DNA of 64,000 nucleotides, from NCBI RefSeq assembly GCF_033971905.1, contig NZ_JALBUT010000001.1, positions 248,001 through 312,000 of the forward strand, read 5' to 3'. The notes under the pieces were generated by a model that ran no database searches, was not told the origin of the DNA, and was given only the letters and a program-made list of their open reading frames with translations. How positions within the stretch are numbered: position 1 is the stretch's first letter; every line of letters starts with the position of its first letter. The DNA is from Intestinicryptomonas porci. Its GTDB lineage: Bacteria > Verrucomicrobiota > Verrucomicrobiia > Opitutales > Intestinicryptomonadaceae. Shown piece after piece: positions 41,613 through 50,872 of this stretch. Made by a program: the position numbers and the translations under genes.

Positions 41613-42995
41613 ATGCCAGACAATTTAAAAAGCACAGTTGACGCAGCCATTTGGGATGTCGCGAAATCCACGATATCCTCTTCGATGGCGTCCGACACTT
41701 TTGAGTCCTGGTTCGCTCCCGTGGAATGCGTAGGCGTCGAGGACGGCGTTTTAAAGCTCAATGCGGGAACGGATTTTGCGGCCGACTGGGTGAGGGATAA
41801 TTATGCGGACATCATTTCAAGGCATCTTTGCCTTGCGGCGGGAATGAACGTGAATTTCGAAATCGTTGCGTCTTCTCCGATGGCGGATTTTAGCGAAGAG
41901 CGCCGCGAAGTTTTGGGAACGCGCGTACGCGCCGTAAAAGAGCATGTGCCGCCGCCTTCAATCATTCCGCACAACACTTTTGAAAACTTTGTCGTGGGCG
42001 ACGGAAACTCCCTTGCTCACGCGATGGCGCTCGCGGTTGCAAAGGCTCCCGGAAGCGCGTTCAACCCTCTTTGCATATACGCTCCCACGGGGCTGGGGAA
42101 GACGCACTTAATGCACGCCGTCGCGCATTTCATCTTCAAAAATTCACCTGAAAAGCGCATAGTTTACATATCTTCCGAACGCTTCTTTAACGAGTATATT
42201 GCCGCAATGAAAGAGGGCGATTATGTTTCGTTTAGAAGGCGCTACCGCGATATTGATGTCCTCATGATTGACGACATACAGTTCTTTTCGGGAAAAAAGC
42301 GTTTGCAGGAGGAATTTTTCCATACGTTTAACGAGCTTTTCAACTCCTGCAAGCAGATTATAATTTCAAGCGACCGCCCCGTTTCTGAAATTCAGGACAT
42401 CGAGGCGCGTTTGGTTTCCCGCTTTGAATGGGGAATGTCGGTTGACATTCAGCCGCCCGACTACGAAACCCGCCTTGCAATTCTCGCAAAAAAGGCGTCG
42501 GCGCATCCCGTGAACATTCCGATGGAAGTCTTGGACTTGATTGCGCGCAGGGTCACGGGGAATGTCCGCAGAATGGAAGGCGCGCTTACGAGAGTAATCG
42601 GCTACGCTTCGGTCGTGTCGGCTTCAAATTGTTTGAGTGTGGAGCTTGCGCAAAAGCTTTTGGAGGACTTCTTTAAGCATGAGGAAGTTTCAGACCAGAT
42701 TACCATAGCGCAAATTCAGGAAACCGTTGCCAAATTTTACAAGGTGGAAGTCGCAGACATTTTGGGTTCGAGGCGCACAATGGGCATTGCCTTGGCGCGC
42801 CAGGTTGCGATGTTTGCGTCGCGAAAGCTCACAAAGCACTCCCTTGAAGAAATAGGCAAGAGCTTCGGTGGCAGAACGCACGGAACGGTAGTTCACGCAA
42901 TCTCTTCAATCTCGGATTCCATGGAAACCGACGAGGATATGGCGCGCTCCGTGAAATTTATTTTTAAGGAGCTTGGCTCCGATGTTGCACGTTGA
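41613..42995 (+). CDS. dnaA: Chromosomal replication initiator DnaA
   Basis: 460 residues. Domain I (WDVAKSTISSSMASDTFESW), a short linker, then the AAA+ domain with Walker A APTGLGKTH near 158 and Walker B VLMIDDIQF near 215. Domain IV carries the expected scaffold (RQVAMFASRKLTKHSLEEIG), but the recognition helix reads GGRTHGTVVHA (about 418-428) where E. coli has GGRDHTTVLHA. Two of the residues that read the DnaA box in the major groove are therefore changed. DnaA opens the origin and loads the helicase. There is no clear ribosome-binding site. Confidence 0.96.
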   Translation: MPDNLKSTVDAAIWDVAKSTISSSMASDTFESWFAPVECVGVEDGVLKLNAGTDFAADWVRDNYADIISRHLCLAAGMNVNFEIVASSPMADFSEERREVLGTRVRAVKEHVPPPSIIPHNTFENFVVGDGNSLAHAMALAVAKAPGSAFNPLCIYAPTGLGKTHLMHAVAHFIFKNSPEKRIVYISSERFFNEYIAAMKEGDYVSFRRRYRDIDVLMIDDIQFFSGKKRLQEEFFHTFNELFNSCKQIIISSDRPVSEIQDIEARLVSRFEWGMSVDIQPPDYETRLAILAKKASAHPVNIPMEVLDLIARRVTGNVRRMEGALTRVIGYASVVSASNCLSVELAQKLLEDFFKHEEVSDQITIAQIQETVAKFYKVEVADILGSRRTMGIALARQVAMFASRKLTKHSLEEIGKSFGGRTHGTVVHAISSISDSMETDEDMARSVKFIFKELGSDVAR

Positions 42996-43001
42996 ATTTT
43001 G

Positions 43002-43027
43002 GCGGACTTTCGAGTCCGCTTTTTTTT
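43002..43027 (+). terminator. Terminator of dnaA
   Basis: GCGGACT (43002-43008) and AGTCCGC (43013-43019) enclose a TTCG tetraloop, followed by eight T. It starts 7 nt past the dnaA stop. Confidence 0.9.
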
Positions 43028-43092
43028 GGTGGATTTTGGCATTTTCCTTATTTTATTGACCAAATGGCGTTTTTTATGCAAAATAAAATGTT

Positions 43093-43866
43093 ATGAAAAA
43101 TGTTAAATTTGCTTTCTTTGCAGTTTTATCTGCGCTTTTACTTTTCGGATGTTTGGGCGGCGGTGATTTTGAGAATTCCAAAACCGAAAAAAATTCTGGC
43201 GCGGAAGAGGCGGGTTTTGAAAATGCGATGAAAATCGGCGGCGATGAAATCGCGGTTGTGGACGGAATATCTTCGCTCGGCTCAAAAAAGGTGGAAATAA
43301 AAGAAGGCAAGGTAAACGGAAGCGACCTTGCAATGCGCGAACTCGGAACCCATTCGCTCGGGCTTATGTCGGAAGGCTCGGATTTCTCCAATTTGGCTAT
43401 TGTGAGAGGTTTTGACGACAGCAAGTGCGTTGTTTTGCAAATAGGAGACACTTTAAATTGCGACGAGCTTGTCGTCGGCGAAAGGGGAAAGGAAACCGCC
43501 CTCACTCTCGTTGGCGACGGCATAAATATAAATATTGACGACGAATTTTCGCTGAGGGGAGAAAAGACCGCGCTTGAATTTGTGTCGGACGCGGTTGGAA
43601 TTTCCACAATCAGGGCTAAATCGGTCGGAGCTTTCGAGGGGAGCCTCATAATAGACATAAGTATGCACCATTCATTCAAGGGGTTTGAGCGCAAGTACAT
43701 ATTAATTGCCGCAAAAAACGACTGGACAAAACAGCTTGGCGACTTGTCGGATTTGGACAAAAATCCCAAAATAAAAATACTTAAAAAGCACCGCGACGAC
43801 GATGTGAAGCTCTATGTTTCAGCCGAAGGCGAACTTGTACTGACCTTCGTTATGGGCGGGGAGTAG
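43093..43866 (+). CDS. Lipoprotein of unknown function
   Basis: 257 residues. The signal peptide MKNVKFAFFAVLSALLLFGC ends in a lipobox with the modified Cys at 20. The mature region is a predicted beta-rich protein with many Asp and Lys (DEIAVVDGISSLGSKKVEIK, DTLNCDELVVGERGKE). It has no motif I recognise. It lies alone between dnaA and gltX. Confidence 0.65.
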   Translation: MKNVKFAFFAVLSALLLFGCLGGGDFENSKTEKNSGAEEAGFENAMKIGGDEIAVVDGISSLGSKKVEIKEGKVNGSDLAMRELGTHSLGLMSEGSDFSNLAIVRGFDDSKCVVLQIGDTLNCDELVVGERGKETALTLVGDGININIDDEFSLRGEKTALEFVSDAVGISTIRAKSVGAFEGSLIIDISMHHSFKGFERKYILIAAKNDWTKQLGDLSDLDKNPKIKILKKHRDDDVKLYVSAEGELVLTFVMGGE

Positions 43867-43979
43867 TTTTTTGTCTGCATCGGATGCTTTTCGTTTGCCG
43901 CCCGCAATTCAAAAAAAGCGGATTTTAGATTTATTTTTGTTGAAATCGCCAATTTTTTAGGCATTTTATTTATGTTTTT

Positions 43980-45293
43980 ATGAGCGGAAAAACACGAGTT
44001 AGATTTGCACCCAGCCCAACGGGCTTTTTTCATATCGGCAGCGCAAGGACTGCGCTCTTCAACTGGCTTTATGCGCGCCACACAGGCGGAACGTTTGTTC
44101 TTAGAATTGAAGATACCGACAAGGAGCGCAACAGCCAGGCGTTTTTGGACGTTATAATGGACAGCATGCGCTGGCTTGGTCTCGACTGGGACGAAGGCCC
44201 TGAAGTCGGTGGAAACTATGGTCCGTATTTCCAGAGCCGGCGCGACGACATTTATTTGCAGTATCTCGAAATTCTCCGCAAAAAGGGCAGGGCGTACGAC
44301 AAGGACGGCGCGGTGTTTTTCAAAGTGTCGGGTGAAAAGCAGGTTTTGCACGATGCCGTTTACGGCGATGTTGAACGCTTGGAAGAAAAAGACTTCCCGA
44401 TTTTCCGCTCGAACGGGACTCCCGTTTTCCATTTTGTGAATGTCGTTGACGACATTTGCATGGAAATCACCAACGTAATAAGGGGTCAAGACCACTTGAC
44501 CAACACCAATAAGCACATAGAGCTTTTCAAGGCGTTTGACGCTCCGATGCCGCAATTTGCCCACATTCCGCTAATCTTGAAAAGCGAAGGCTCCGGCAAA
44601 ATGAGCAAGCGCGACAGAGGGGCTTTAATCGAAGAATACCAGCAAAAGCTCTTTCTTCCCGAAGCCGTGCGCAATTATCTTTGCTTGCTTGGCTGGAATC
44701 CAAAAAACGGCAAGGAAATAATGCCGATAGACGAAATCATTTCGCTTTTCGATTTCAAGGGCATAGTCCATTCCAACGCCCGTTTTGACGAAAAGAAAAT
44801 GGCGCACTTCAACATGGAGCATATCCGCGCCCTGCCAATCGAAAAGTTTTCCGAACTCGCCTGCAAGGCGATGGAAAATTCGGGGGTAAATCTCGCAGGT
44901 GGCAAGGATTACATCGAGCGCGTGTTTAAGCTTGCGCAGCCGAAAGCGGCGTCAATGGAAACTTTTGCAAGCCTTGTCTCGTACTTTTTCACGGAGGACT
45001 TTGCCTTTGACGAAGCCGCGAAAGAGCGCGTTTTCAAAAAGGGAAACGCGATTGAAAGAATGAGGGGTGCAGTTGAAATTCTTTCAACTGTTCCGAGTTT
45101 TGACGGCGATTCAATTCACGCGGCGTTTGAGAAAAAGGCAGAGGAGCTTGGCATTAAATTCACTGAATTTTTCCCGCCGCTTCGTTTTGCCATATCAGGC
45201 GTTGCAAGCGGACCCGACTTGATGCCCATGCTTGAAGTTTTGGGGCGCGAAAAGGTTGTGGCGAGACTTAAAAAATATCTTGAAAACGCGTAG
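43980..45293 (+). CDS. gltX: Glutamyl-tRNA synthetase
   Basis: 437 residues, slightly short for the family (about 470). The HIGH motif is PTGFFHIGSARTALFNWL, the zinc-free GluRS catalytic core follows (IEDTDKERN, GQDHLTNTNKH), and the KMSKS loop is GKMSKRDRG near 208. The shortened C-terminal anticodon-binding domain still has the helical cage. It attaches Glu to tRNA-Glu; whether it also charges tRNA-Gln depends on GatCAB elsewhere. Confidence 0.94.
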   Translation: MSGKTRVRFAPSPTGFFHIGSARTALFNWLYARHTGGTFVLRIEDTDKERNSQAFLDVIMDSMRWLGLDWDEGPEVGGNYGPYFQSRRDDIYLQYLEILRKKGRAYDKDGAVFFKVSGEKQVLHDAVYGDVERLEEKDFPIFRSNGTPVFHFVNVVDDICMEITNVIRGQDHLTNTNKHIELFKAFDAPMPQFAHIPLILKSEGSGKMSKRDRGALIEEYQQKLFLPEAVRNYLCLLGWNPKNGKEIMPIDEIISLFDFKGIVHSNARFDEKKMAHFNMEHIRALPIEKFSELACKAMENSGVNLAGGKDYIERVFKLAQPKAASMETFASLVSYFFTEDFAFDEAAKERVFKKGNAIERMRGAVEILSTVPSFDGDSIHAAFEKKAEELGIKFTEFFPPLRFAISGVASGPDLMPMLEVLGREKVVARLKKYLENA

Positions 45294-45312
45294 TCATTCT
45301 GCGCGTTTTTTT
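45283..45312 (+). terminator. Terminator of gltX
   Basis: AAAACGCG (45283-45290, within the last codons) pairs with CGCGTTTT (45302-45309) and continues into T. The stem overlaps the stop codon region. Confidence 0.7.
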
Positions 45313-45347
45313 GAAGCCGTTTAATTTAAAAATTTAAGGAGATACAT

Positions 45348-47267
45348 ATGAGCGATTCAATCAAACACGAGTGCGGCATTGCGATGGTGAGGCTTTTGAA
45401 GCCTTTGTCTTACTATCAAGAAAAATACGGCACGCCCCTTTACGGTTTTAACAAGCTTTTCCTTTTGATGGAAAAACAGCACAACCGCGGGCAGGACGGC
45501 GCGGGAATTGGCGCGGTCAAGCTGAACGTGCCTGCGGGCAAGCCGTTTATGGCGCGCGAAAGAAGCACAAAGAGCAACGCTTTATCGCAAATTTTCGGCG
45601 AACAGCTTGAAAAATACAACAAAATGGTAAAAGACGGCATTATTCATCCCGAATTCCCGTCAACTGCCAAAGACAATTTCGACTATTGCGCGGAACTTTT
45701 AATCGGGCATTTGCGCTACGGCACAAGCGGTACTAACCACGACAAGACGCTTTGTCATCCGTTCTTCCGCAAAAGTACATGGCCGTCGCGCAACCTTATG
45801 CTTGTGGGCAACTTCAACATCACAAACGCCGACGCCCTCAACAAAAAGCTCGTCGAACGCGGCACGCACCCGATTTTCAGCTCAGACACCCAGTCGATTA
45901 TGGAAGAAATCTGCTACCATCTCGACATCGAGCATTCTGAAATCTACCGCAAGCTTCGCGACGAAGGGCTTGGAGGCGAAGATGTTTTGCGTGTGATGGC
46001 TGAGCGACTCAATCCTGTTGACATCGTGCGCAAGGCCGCGCTCGACTGGGACGGCGGCTACACAATCGCGGGGCTTTTGGGCAACGGAGATGCCTTTGTT
46101 TTGCGCGACCGAAACGGAATCCGCCCGTGCTTTTATCTTCAAAACGACGAGTTGATTGCGTTTGCTTCGGAACGCGTTGCGCTAATGACGATTTTTGACG
46201 AAACCGCCGAGGACATAAAAGAGCTTGCTCCTGGGCATGTGTTTGTCATTAAGGGAGACGGCTCAGTAAGGGACGAAGAATATGTTTCAGCAGGCGAAAA
46301 GAAATCATGCTCGTTTGAGCGCATATATTTTTCCCGCGGCAACGACCCTGAAATCTACAAGGAAAGAAAGGCACTCGGCGCGGCTCTCGTTCCGCAAATC
46401 ATAAAGAGCGTAGGCAACGATTTTTCAAAGAGCGTTTTCAGCTACATTCCAAACACTGCCGAAATGGCGTATTACGGAATGATGCACGAATTGCGCGTCC
46501 AGAGGCGCAAGGACGTAAAAGACGAAATTTTGAAAATCGTAAATTCGGGAAAAACAATCACGGGCGAAGATTTGGACAAGCTCATTCTCGACAACTGGCC
46601 CCGCGGGGAAAAGGTTGTGCATAAAGACATCAAACTGCGCACCTTCATCTCGTCTGAAAAAGACAGAATGCAAATGGCGTCGCACGTTTACGACATAACA
46701 TACGACGTAGTGCGCCCCGAAGACGCTCTGGTCTGCCTTGACGACTCCATTGTACGCGGCACTACTTTGCGCCAGCAGATTTTGAGGATACTCAGCCGCA
46801 TAAATCCGCGCAAAATCGTGATAGTTTCCACAGCCCCGCAAATCCGCTATCCCGACTGCTACGGCATCGATATGAGCGAGCTTGGTAAATTCATAGCTTT
46901 CCAAGCTGCCGTTGAGCTTTGCAAGGAAAGCGGCAACAAGGAGCTTTTGCTTGAAGTTTACCAGCAGTGTTGCGCGCAGGCTGACAAAGATCCGAAAGAT
47001 ATGAAAAACTATGTGAAGCGCATTTACGACTGCTTTACGACAGAGCAAATTTCAAAGAAAATCGCAGAGCTCGTATATCCGCCGAACGTCTCCTGGAAAG
47101 GCGAGCTTGAAACGGTTTTCCTGTCAATCGAAGATTTGCACAAGGCGGTAAAAAGCTCTTCGGGCGACTGGTTCTTCTCAGGCGACTATCCCACACCGGG
47201 AGGCTACAAGGTTTTGAACCGCGCCTACATAAATTACTTCGAGCATAAAGAGGGGCGTTCATACTAA
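45348..47267 (+). CDS. purF: Amidophosphoribosyltransferase, long form
   Basis: 639 residues against about 500 for the E. coli enzyme. The N-terminal glutaminase nucleophile is in HECGIAMVRLL and keeps the extra N-terminal residues seen in the Bacteroidetes-type enzyme, so no propeptide removal is obvious. RNGIRPCFY and LRYGTSGTNHDKT are in the glutaminase domain; the PRPP loop is VCLDDSIVRGTTLRQ. It makes phosphoribosylamine, the first step of purine synthesis. A strong AAGGAG lies 6 nt before the ATG. Confidence 0.92.
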   Translation: MSDSIKHECGIAMVRLLKPLSYYQEKYGTPLYGFNKLFLLMEKQHNRGQDGAGIGAVKLNVPAGKPFMARERSTKSNALSQIFGEQLEKYNKMVKDGIIHPEFPSTAKDNFDYCAELLIGHLRYGTSGTNHDKTLCHPFFRKSTWPSRNLMLVGNFNITNADALNKKLVERGTHPIFSSDTQSIMEEICYHLDIEHSEIYRKLRDEGLGGEDVLRVMAERLNPVDIVRKAALDWDGGYTIAGLLGNGDAFVLRDRNGIRPCFYLQNDELIAFASERVALMTIFDETAEDIKELAPGHVFVIKGDGSVRDEEYVSAGEKKSCSFERIYFSRGNDPEIYKERKALGAALVPQIIKSVGNDFSKSVFSYIPNTAEMAYYGMMHELRVQRRKDVKDEILKIVNSGKTITGEDLDKLILDNWPRGEKVVHKDIKLRTFISSEKDRMQMASHVYDITYDVVRPEDALVCLDDSIVRGTTLRQQILRILSRINPRKIVIVSTAPQIRYPDCYGIDMSELGKFIAFQAAVELCKESGNKELLLEVYQQCCAQADKDPKDMKNYVKRIYDCFTTEQISKKIAELVYPPNVSWKGELETVFLSIEDLHKAVKSSSGDWFFSGDYPTPGGYKVLNRAYINYFEHKEGRSY

Positions 47268-47280
47268 AACACGACGGGTT

Positions 47281-47859
47281 TTGAAAAAGCTTGCGATAGT
47301 TTTGCCGATATTTTCGTTCGCGCTTTTTTGCGCGTTGGCGTTTGTGTTGGGGGCTGTCGCGGGCTTTTTTTGCGTCTTGTCGCTTAAAGGCGGAGTTTGC
47401 GAAGTCCCTGCGCAGTCATCTCCCTCTTTTGTGGCAGATTTTTTAAGCGACAATAGCCGCAAAAGTGAAAAATTTTCCGCAAGCGGCTTCAAGGGGGAAC
47501 TGTCGAAAATCTTGTATCGGGATTTTTGCGAAAAGGGAGTGTCTGTCGGGGAAATTTTGTTTGCCCCCGATTTTGAGTTAGACGGCGAAACTCTCAAAGT
47601 TTCAATCGCCGTAAATTCTCCGATTTCGATTTTCAGCTCCTGCCGCCGCCTGTCGTTTTATTTCAAAATTTCAGGCGGGTGGTTTGTCTTGTCTGACGCC
47701 CGCTTGGCGGGTGCGAAAATTCCCCTGCCGATTGCAAAAATAATCCTAAAAAACGCGGTGGGAAAATATTTGGAATGCCCCTTGCTAAGGGATGCCGCAA
47801 ACAGGCTGTCAAGCTGCAAGGTTCATGCTGAAAACGGATTTTTGATTTTGGAAAAATGA
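47281..47859 (+). CDS. Membrane-anchored protein of unknown function (TTG start)
   Basis: 192 residues if translation begins at TTG 47281; no in-frame ATG keeps the hydrophobic N-terminus (KKLAIVLPIFSFALFCALAF). After the anchor there is a beta-rich domain (FELDGETLKVSIAVNSPISI, then GGWFVLSDARLAGAKIPLP). It overlaps the next gene by 4 nt (ATGA), and the two unknowns probably form an envelope pair behind purF. No family recognised. Confidence 0.6.
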   Translation: MKKLAIVLPIFSFALFCALAFVLGAVAGFFCVLSLKGGVCEVPAQSSPSFVADFLSDNSRKSEKFSASGFKGELSKILYRDFCEKGVSVGEILFAPDFELDGETLKVSIAVNSPISIFSSCRRLSFYFKISGGWFVLSDARLAGAKIPLPIAKIILKNAVGKYLECPLLRDAANRLSSCKVHAENGFLILEK

Positions 47860-49034
47860 AAATTTTGATTGCGGCAGTTTTGTTTTTTTCGCCCCTGCTT
47901 TCTTTTGCGGAGGGCGGAGAATTTTCTTTGGAAAAACGCCTTGACGAGGAAATTGCAAAGAGTGCCGCCAATAATTTTGATGGCAAGCTGCCGGAGGGCG
48001 ATAAATTGTTTTATTCCGAAAGCTCGAAGTCGGCGTTTATCGTGTTTTCAAAAAATTTGGAGCTTCGCAATTTCGGCTTTGCGCTTGTGGGCAAGGCGGA
48101 GCGGGCGATAGAGGAGATGTTTGGCGGCGTTGAAAAATTCAAAACACCGATAGAAATTCATTTTTTGCCTGAAATCGAAGCGGATTTTGAGGGCGATTTT
48201 TTGGAGACTTCGAGGTTTAAATTTGACGTTGTATTGTCCGTAAAATGCTCAAAAAATCTGCCGCTTGACAAATTTTACGAGCGCATCGCAAACATATATT
48301 TGCGCGCTTGGGCGGCGGAATTTGGGAGTAAAAAAAGCCATCCCTATTGGATTGAGCTTGCGCTCAGGGCTATGATTGCGCGCCAAATCGCAGAATTTGC
48401 CCCGATTGAGCTTGCCCGCCATTTGAAAAATACTGGCGCGGATAAAATGTCGGACGTGTTCAATTATTCTCCAAAGGCAGGCGGAGACATTTTGAAAATG
48501 GAGGCGTCTTCTTATTTTTCCCTTTTGGCATTGCGTTCTCTTTGCGGCGGCAATTCAAAGGCTTGGTTTGAAATGCTGAAATATTTTGTTTTAAACGGCG
48601 TTCCGTCGGGGGAATATTTGATATCGCGCTTCGGCTCTGACTATAACGACAAGTTTTTAGCCGCAGTTTATGGCGAGATATATGCGCGTCTTTCGGGCGT
48701 AAAAGACTTTAAGTCTTCAGATTCCGACGCCGCGTATTTCTTTATGGTGCAAAAAATGCGAAAGGGCGAGCCTGTCGAAATCATTGCGGGAGATGATATT
48801 TTTGCGCGCAGGGACGAAATAAAAAGGGAAATTTCAAAGCGCATAACAGAAATCAAGGTAGAGCTTCCGTGGACAAATCCGATATATTTCAATGCGATGG
48901 TATCCATTGGCAGAATGTATGACAGCGCGTTGGAAGATGATGAAAATTCTTTCAAATCAAATATGTTGGACGCAATTTCAGAATTGAAGAAAGCAAGGAG
49001 TTTGTCTCAGCGGGCTTCCGAGCTTTTAAAGTGA
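47856..49034 (+). CDS. Exported protein of unknown function
   Basis: 392 residues with a signal peptide (MKILIAAVLFFSPLLSFAEG). The middle (PIEIHFLPEIEADFEGDF, then WIELALRAMIARQIAEFAP) resembles in outline the helical domains of gluzincin peptidases, but no HExxH is present, so I make no enzyme claim. The 3' end overlaps the convergent U32 peptidase gene by 28 nt. Confidence 0.6.
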   Translation: MKILIAAVLFFSPLLSFAEGGEFSLEKRLDEEIAKSAANNFDGKLPEGDKLFYSESSKSAFIVFSKNLELRNFGFALVGKAERAIEEMFGGVEKFKTPIEIHFLPEIEADFEGDFLETSRFKFDVVLSVKCSKNLPLDKFYERIANIYLRAWAAEFGSKKSHPYWIELALRAMIARQIAEFAPIELARHLKNTGADKMSDVFNYSPKAGGDILKMEASSYFSLLALRSLCGGNSKAWFEMLKYFVLNGVPSGEYLISRFGSDYNDKFLAAVYGEIYARLSGVKDFKSSDSDAAYFFMVQKMRKGEPVEIIAGDDIFARRDEIKREISKRITEIKVELPWTNPIYFNAMVSIGRMYDSALEDDENSFKSNMLDAISELKKARSLSQRASELLK

Positions 49035-50872
49035 GCGTTAAAAATCGACATTCCGCAGTCGCCGCAGTTAAAGCGTATTTTTAGCGAAGCCTCCCCGCTT
49101 TTAAGAATCAGCGGCTCCACAAGGCTTTTCGGGAATTTTCCTTCTTTTTTACACATTCCAAGTTCGCGCAAAATACAGTGTTTCGTGCGCATCAGCTCTT
49201 TTTCGGAAATGTCGGCAGCGTTGCATTCAAGCGCGGGTTCTTCTATTTTTACGCCGCATTTTTTGTAGAAATCCTCCGCTTTTTTGTTCGAGACGTTTGC
49301 TCTGTAATCGGCGTCGAAAAATTCTTTTTTTATCGCGGAAAATTTTGGGGGAATGCGTTTTACTTTGCGTTTTAATTCGTGCAGGCTTGCGATTTTTTCT
49401 TCGAGAGCTTTTAGCAAGGTCCGCCTGAATTCGTTTATTTCCGAGGCTTTTAAAAACGGCGCGCTTTTTGCAGAAAATTTCAAGCTTATGACTTCAAAAT
49501 TCGTGCCTCCCGATTTTTGCAGGCTTGCGGAAATTCTTTCACTTGCGGCGTCGAAATTTTGCGCGGGTTCGGTTTCGCCTTTATTTATTTTTACTTCCGA
49601 ATAAGAATTTGTCGGAGGGTGAGAAAATGAAATTTTATATTCCGACGGCGTTTCCGAAAACTCGGCGTTGATTCCGATTTTTCGCGAGCATTCTCCCGAT
49701 ATTTGCGCTTCAAATGCCACACTTTTGTTGCGCCAAATTTCAGCCCCCCTGCATGCGGGGCAGTTTGACGCGCATTTTATTTTTCCGTTTTTTGAAAAGT
49801 TTACGAGTGTCCCGAAAATTCGCCCGTCAGGGTTTTTTATTAAAATTCCGTCCCCGTTTTGAAGCTCTTTTGAATTTGTTTCAAATCCGCCTTTAATAGT
49901 ATTTTCAACTTTGCCTATAAATTCGCCTTTCGATTTCGGGGTGTCGAAGCTTGCGCATTTTTCGGACGTGTCTTTCAGGAAATATTCGCAAAAGCCGCGG
50001 TTGAAAGTCTTTGAAGGATTGGGTTCAAACGGGAAACGGCTTCTGCCGAAGCTTGCGCGGCAAAGCCCGTTTTTTTCAATTTCCGCGTCCAAAATTCTGC
50101 GGTAGTATGCCGTTATGTTTTTTACATAATCCAAATCTTTAAGCCTGCCTTCTATCTTGAAGGAGCTTGCGCCCGCTTTAAGCATTTCTCCGACCGACTT
50201 TGAGCGGTTCATGTCTTTTAGCGACAGAAAGTGAGCGTCTTTTGAAACTATTTTGCCGTTAAAATCTTCAAGCAAGTAGGGCATTCTGCAAGGCTGGGCG
50301 CATTCGCCGCGGTTTCCGCTTCTGCCGCCGATTGCGTGGCTTAGGTAGCATTGCCCGCTGTATGAAACGCACAATGCGCCGTGGACAAAGCATTCGATTC
50401 TTGCTTTTACGCTTTTTGCGATGTTTTCAATTTCTTTTAGCGAAAGCTCGCGCGCCAACACCAAAGTGTCAAAGCCAGCGTCTTCGAGAAACTTTGCCTT
50501 TTCGGGAGTGCGGATATTGCACTGGGTGCTTGCATGGAGTTCTATCGGCGGAAGCTCTCCGTTCATAAGCCCCATGTCTTGAATTATAAGCGCGTCCGCG
50601 CCTGATTCATAAGCTTTGAAGGCGGTTTCGCGCGCCTTTTCGACTTCTCCGTCAAATAAAATCGTGTTTAGCGTTATGTAAACTCTCGCGCCGAAAAGAT
50701 GGGCGAAATCCGCGGACTTTTTGATTGCGTCAAAAGAGTTTCCCGCAAGGCTTCTCGCCCCGAAGGAGCTTGCGCCCATGTAAACCGCGTCCGCGCCCGC
50801 CTTGATTGCGGCTATTGCGCATTCCGCATTTTTTGCGGGGCTTAAAAGCTCTATGATTCGGCGGTCTCTCAT
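49007..50872 (-). CDS. U32 family peptidase-like protein (RlhA/YegQ type)
   Basis: 621 residues. GADAVYMGASSFGARSLAGN and the cysteine block QCYLSHAIGGRSGNRGECAQ, then PCRMPY, are diagnostic of U32. Further cysteines at the C-terminus (CGVKIEEP, CILRELGMC and CGDCGMS) may complete an iron-sulphur site. E. coli RlhA of this family hydroxylates 23S rRNA C2501; others act in tRNA hydroxylation. True collagenase activity is unlikely. The start overlaps the prmA stop by 1 nt. Confidence 0.85.
   Translation of the reverse strand: MRDRRIIELLSPAKNAECAIAAIKAGADAVYMGASSFGARSLAGNSFDAIKKSADFAHLFGARVYITLNTILFDGEVEKARETAFKAYESGADALIIQDMGLMNGELPPIELHASTQCNIRTPEKAKFLEDAGFDTLVLARELSLKEIENIAKSVKARIECFVHGALCVSYSGQCYLSHAIGGRSGNRGECAQPCRMPYLLEDFNGKIVSKDAHFLSLKDMNRSKSVGEMLKAGASSFKIEGRLKDLDYVKNITAYYRRILDAEIEKNGLCRASFGRSRFPFEPNPSKTFNRGFCEYFLKDTSEKCASFDTPKSKGEFIGKVENTIKGGFETNSKELQNGDGILIKNPDGRIFGTLVNFSKNGKIKCASNCPACRGAEIWRNKSVAFEAQISGECSRKIGINAEFSETPSEYKISFSHPPTNSYSEVKINKGETEPAQNFDAASERISASLQKSGGTNFEVISLKFSAKSAPFLKASEINEFRRTLLKALEEKIASLHELKRKVKRIPPKFSAIKKEFFDADYRANVSNKKAEDFYKKCGVKIEEPALECNAADISEKELMRTKHCILRELGMCKKEGKFPKSLVEPLILKSGEASLKIRFNCGDCGMSIFNAHFKSSEAR

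Noticed and set aside
47856..49034. Metallopeptidase assignment for the exported protein after purF
   Set aside because: The helical outline is suggestive but there is no HExxH or other zinc-binding motif.
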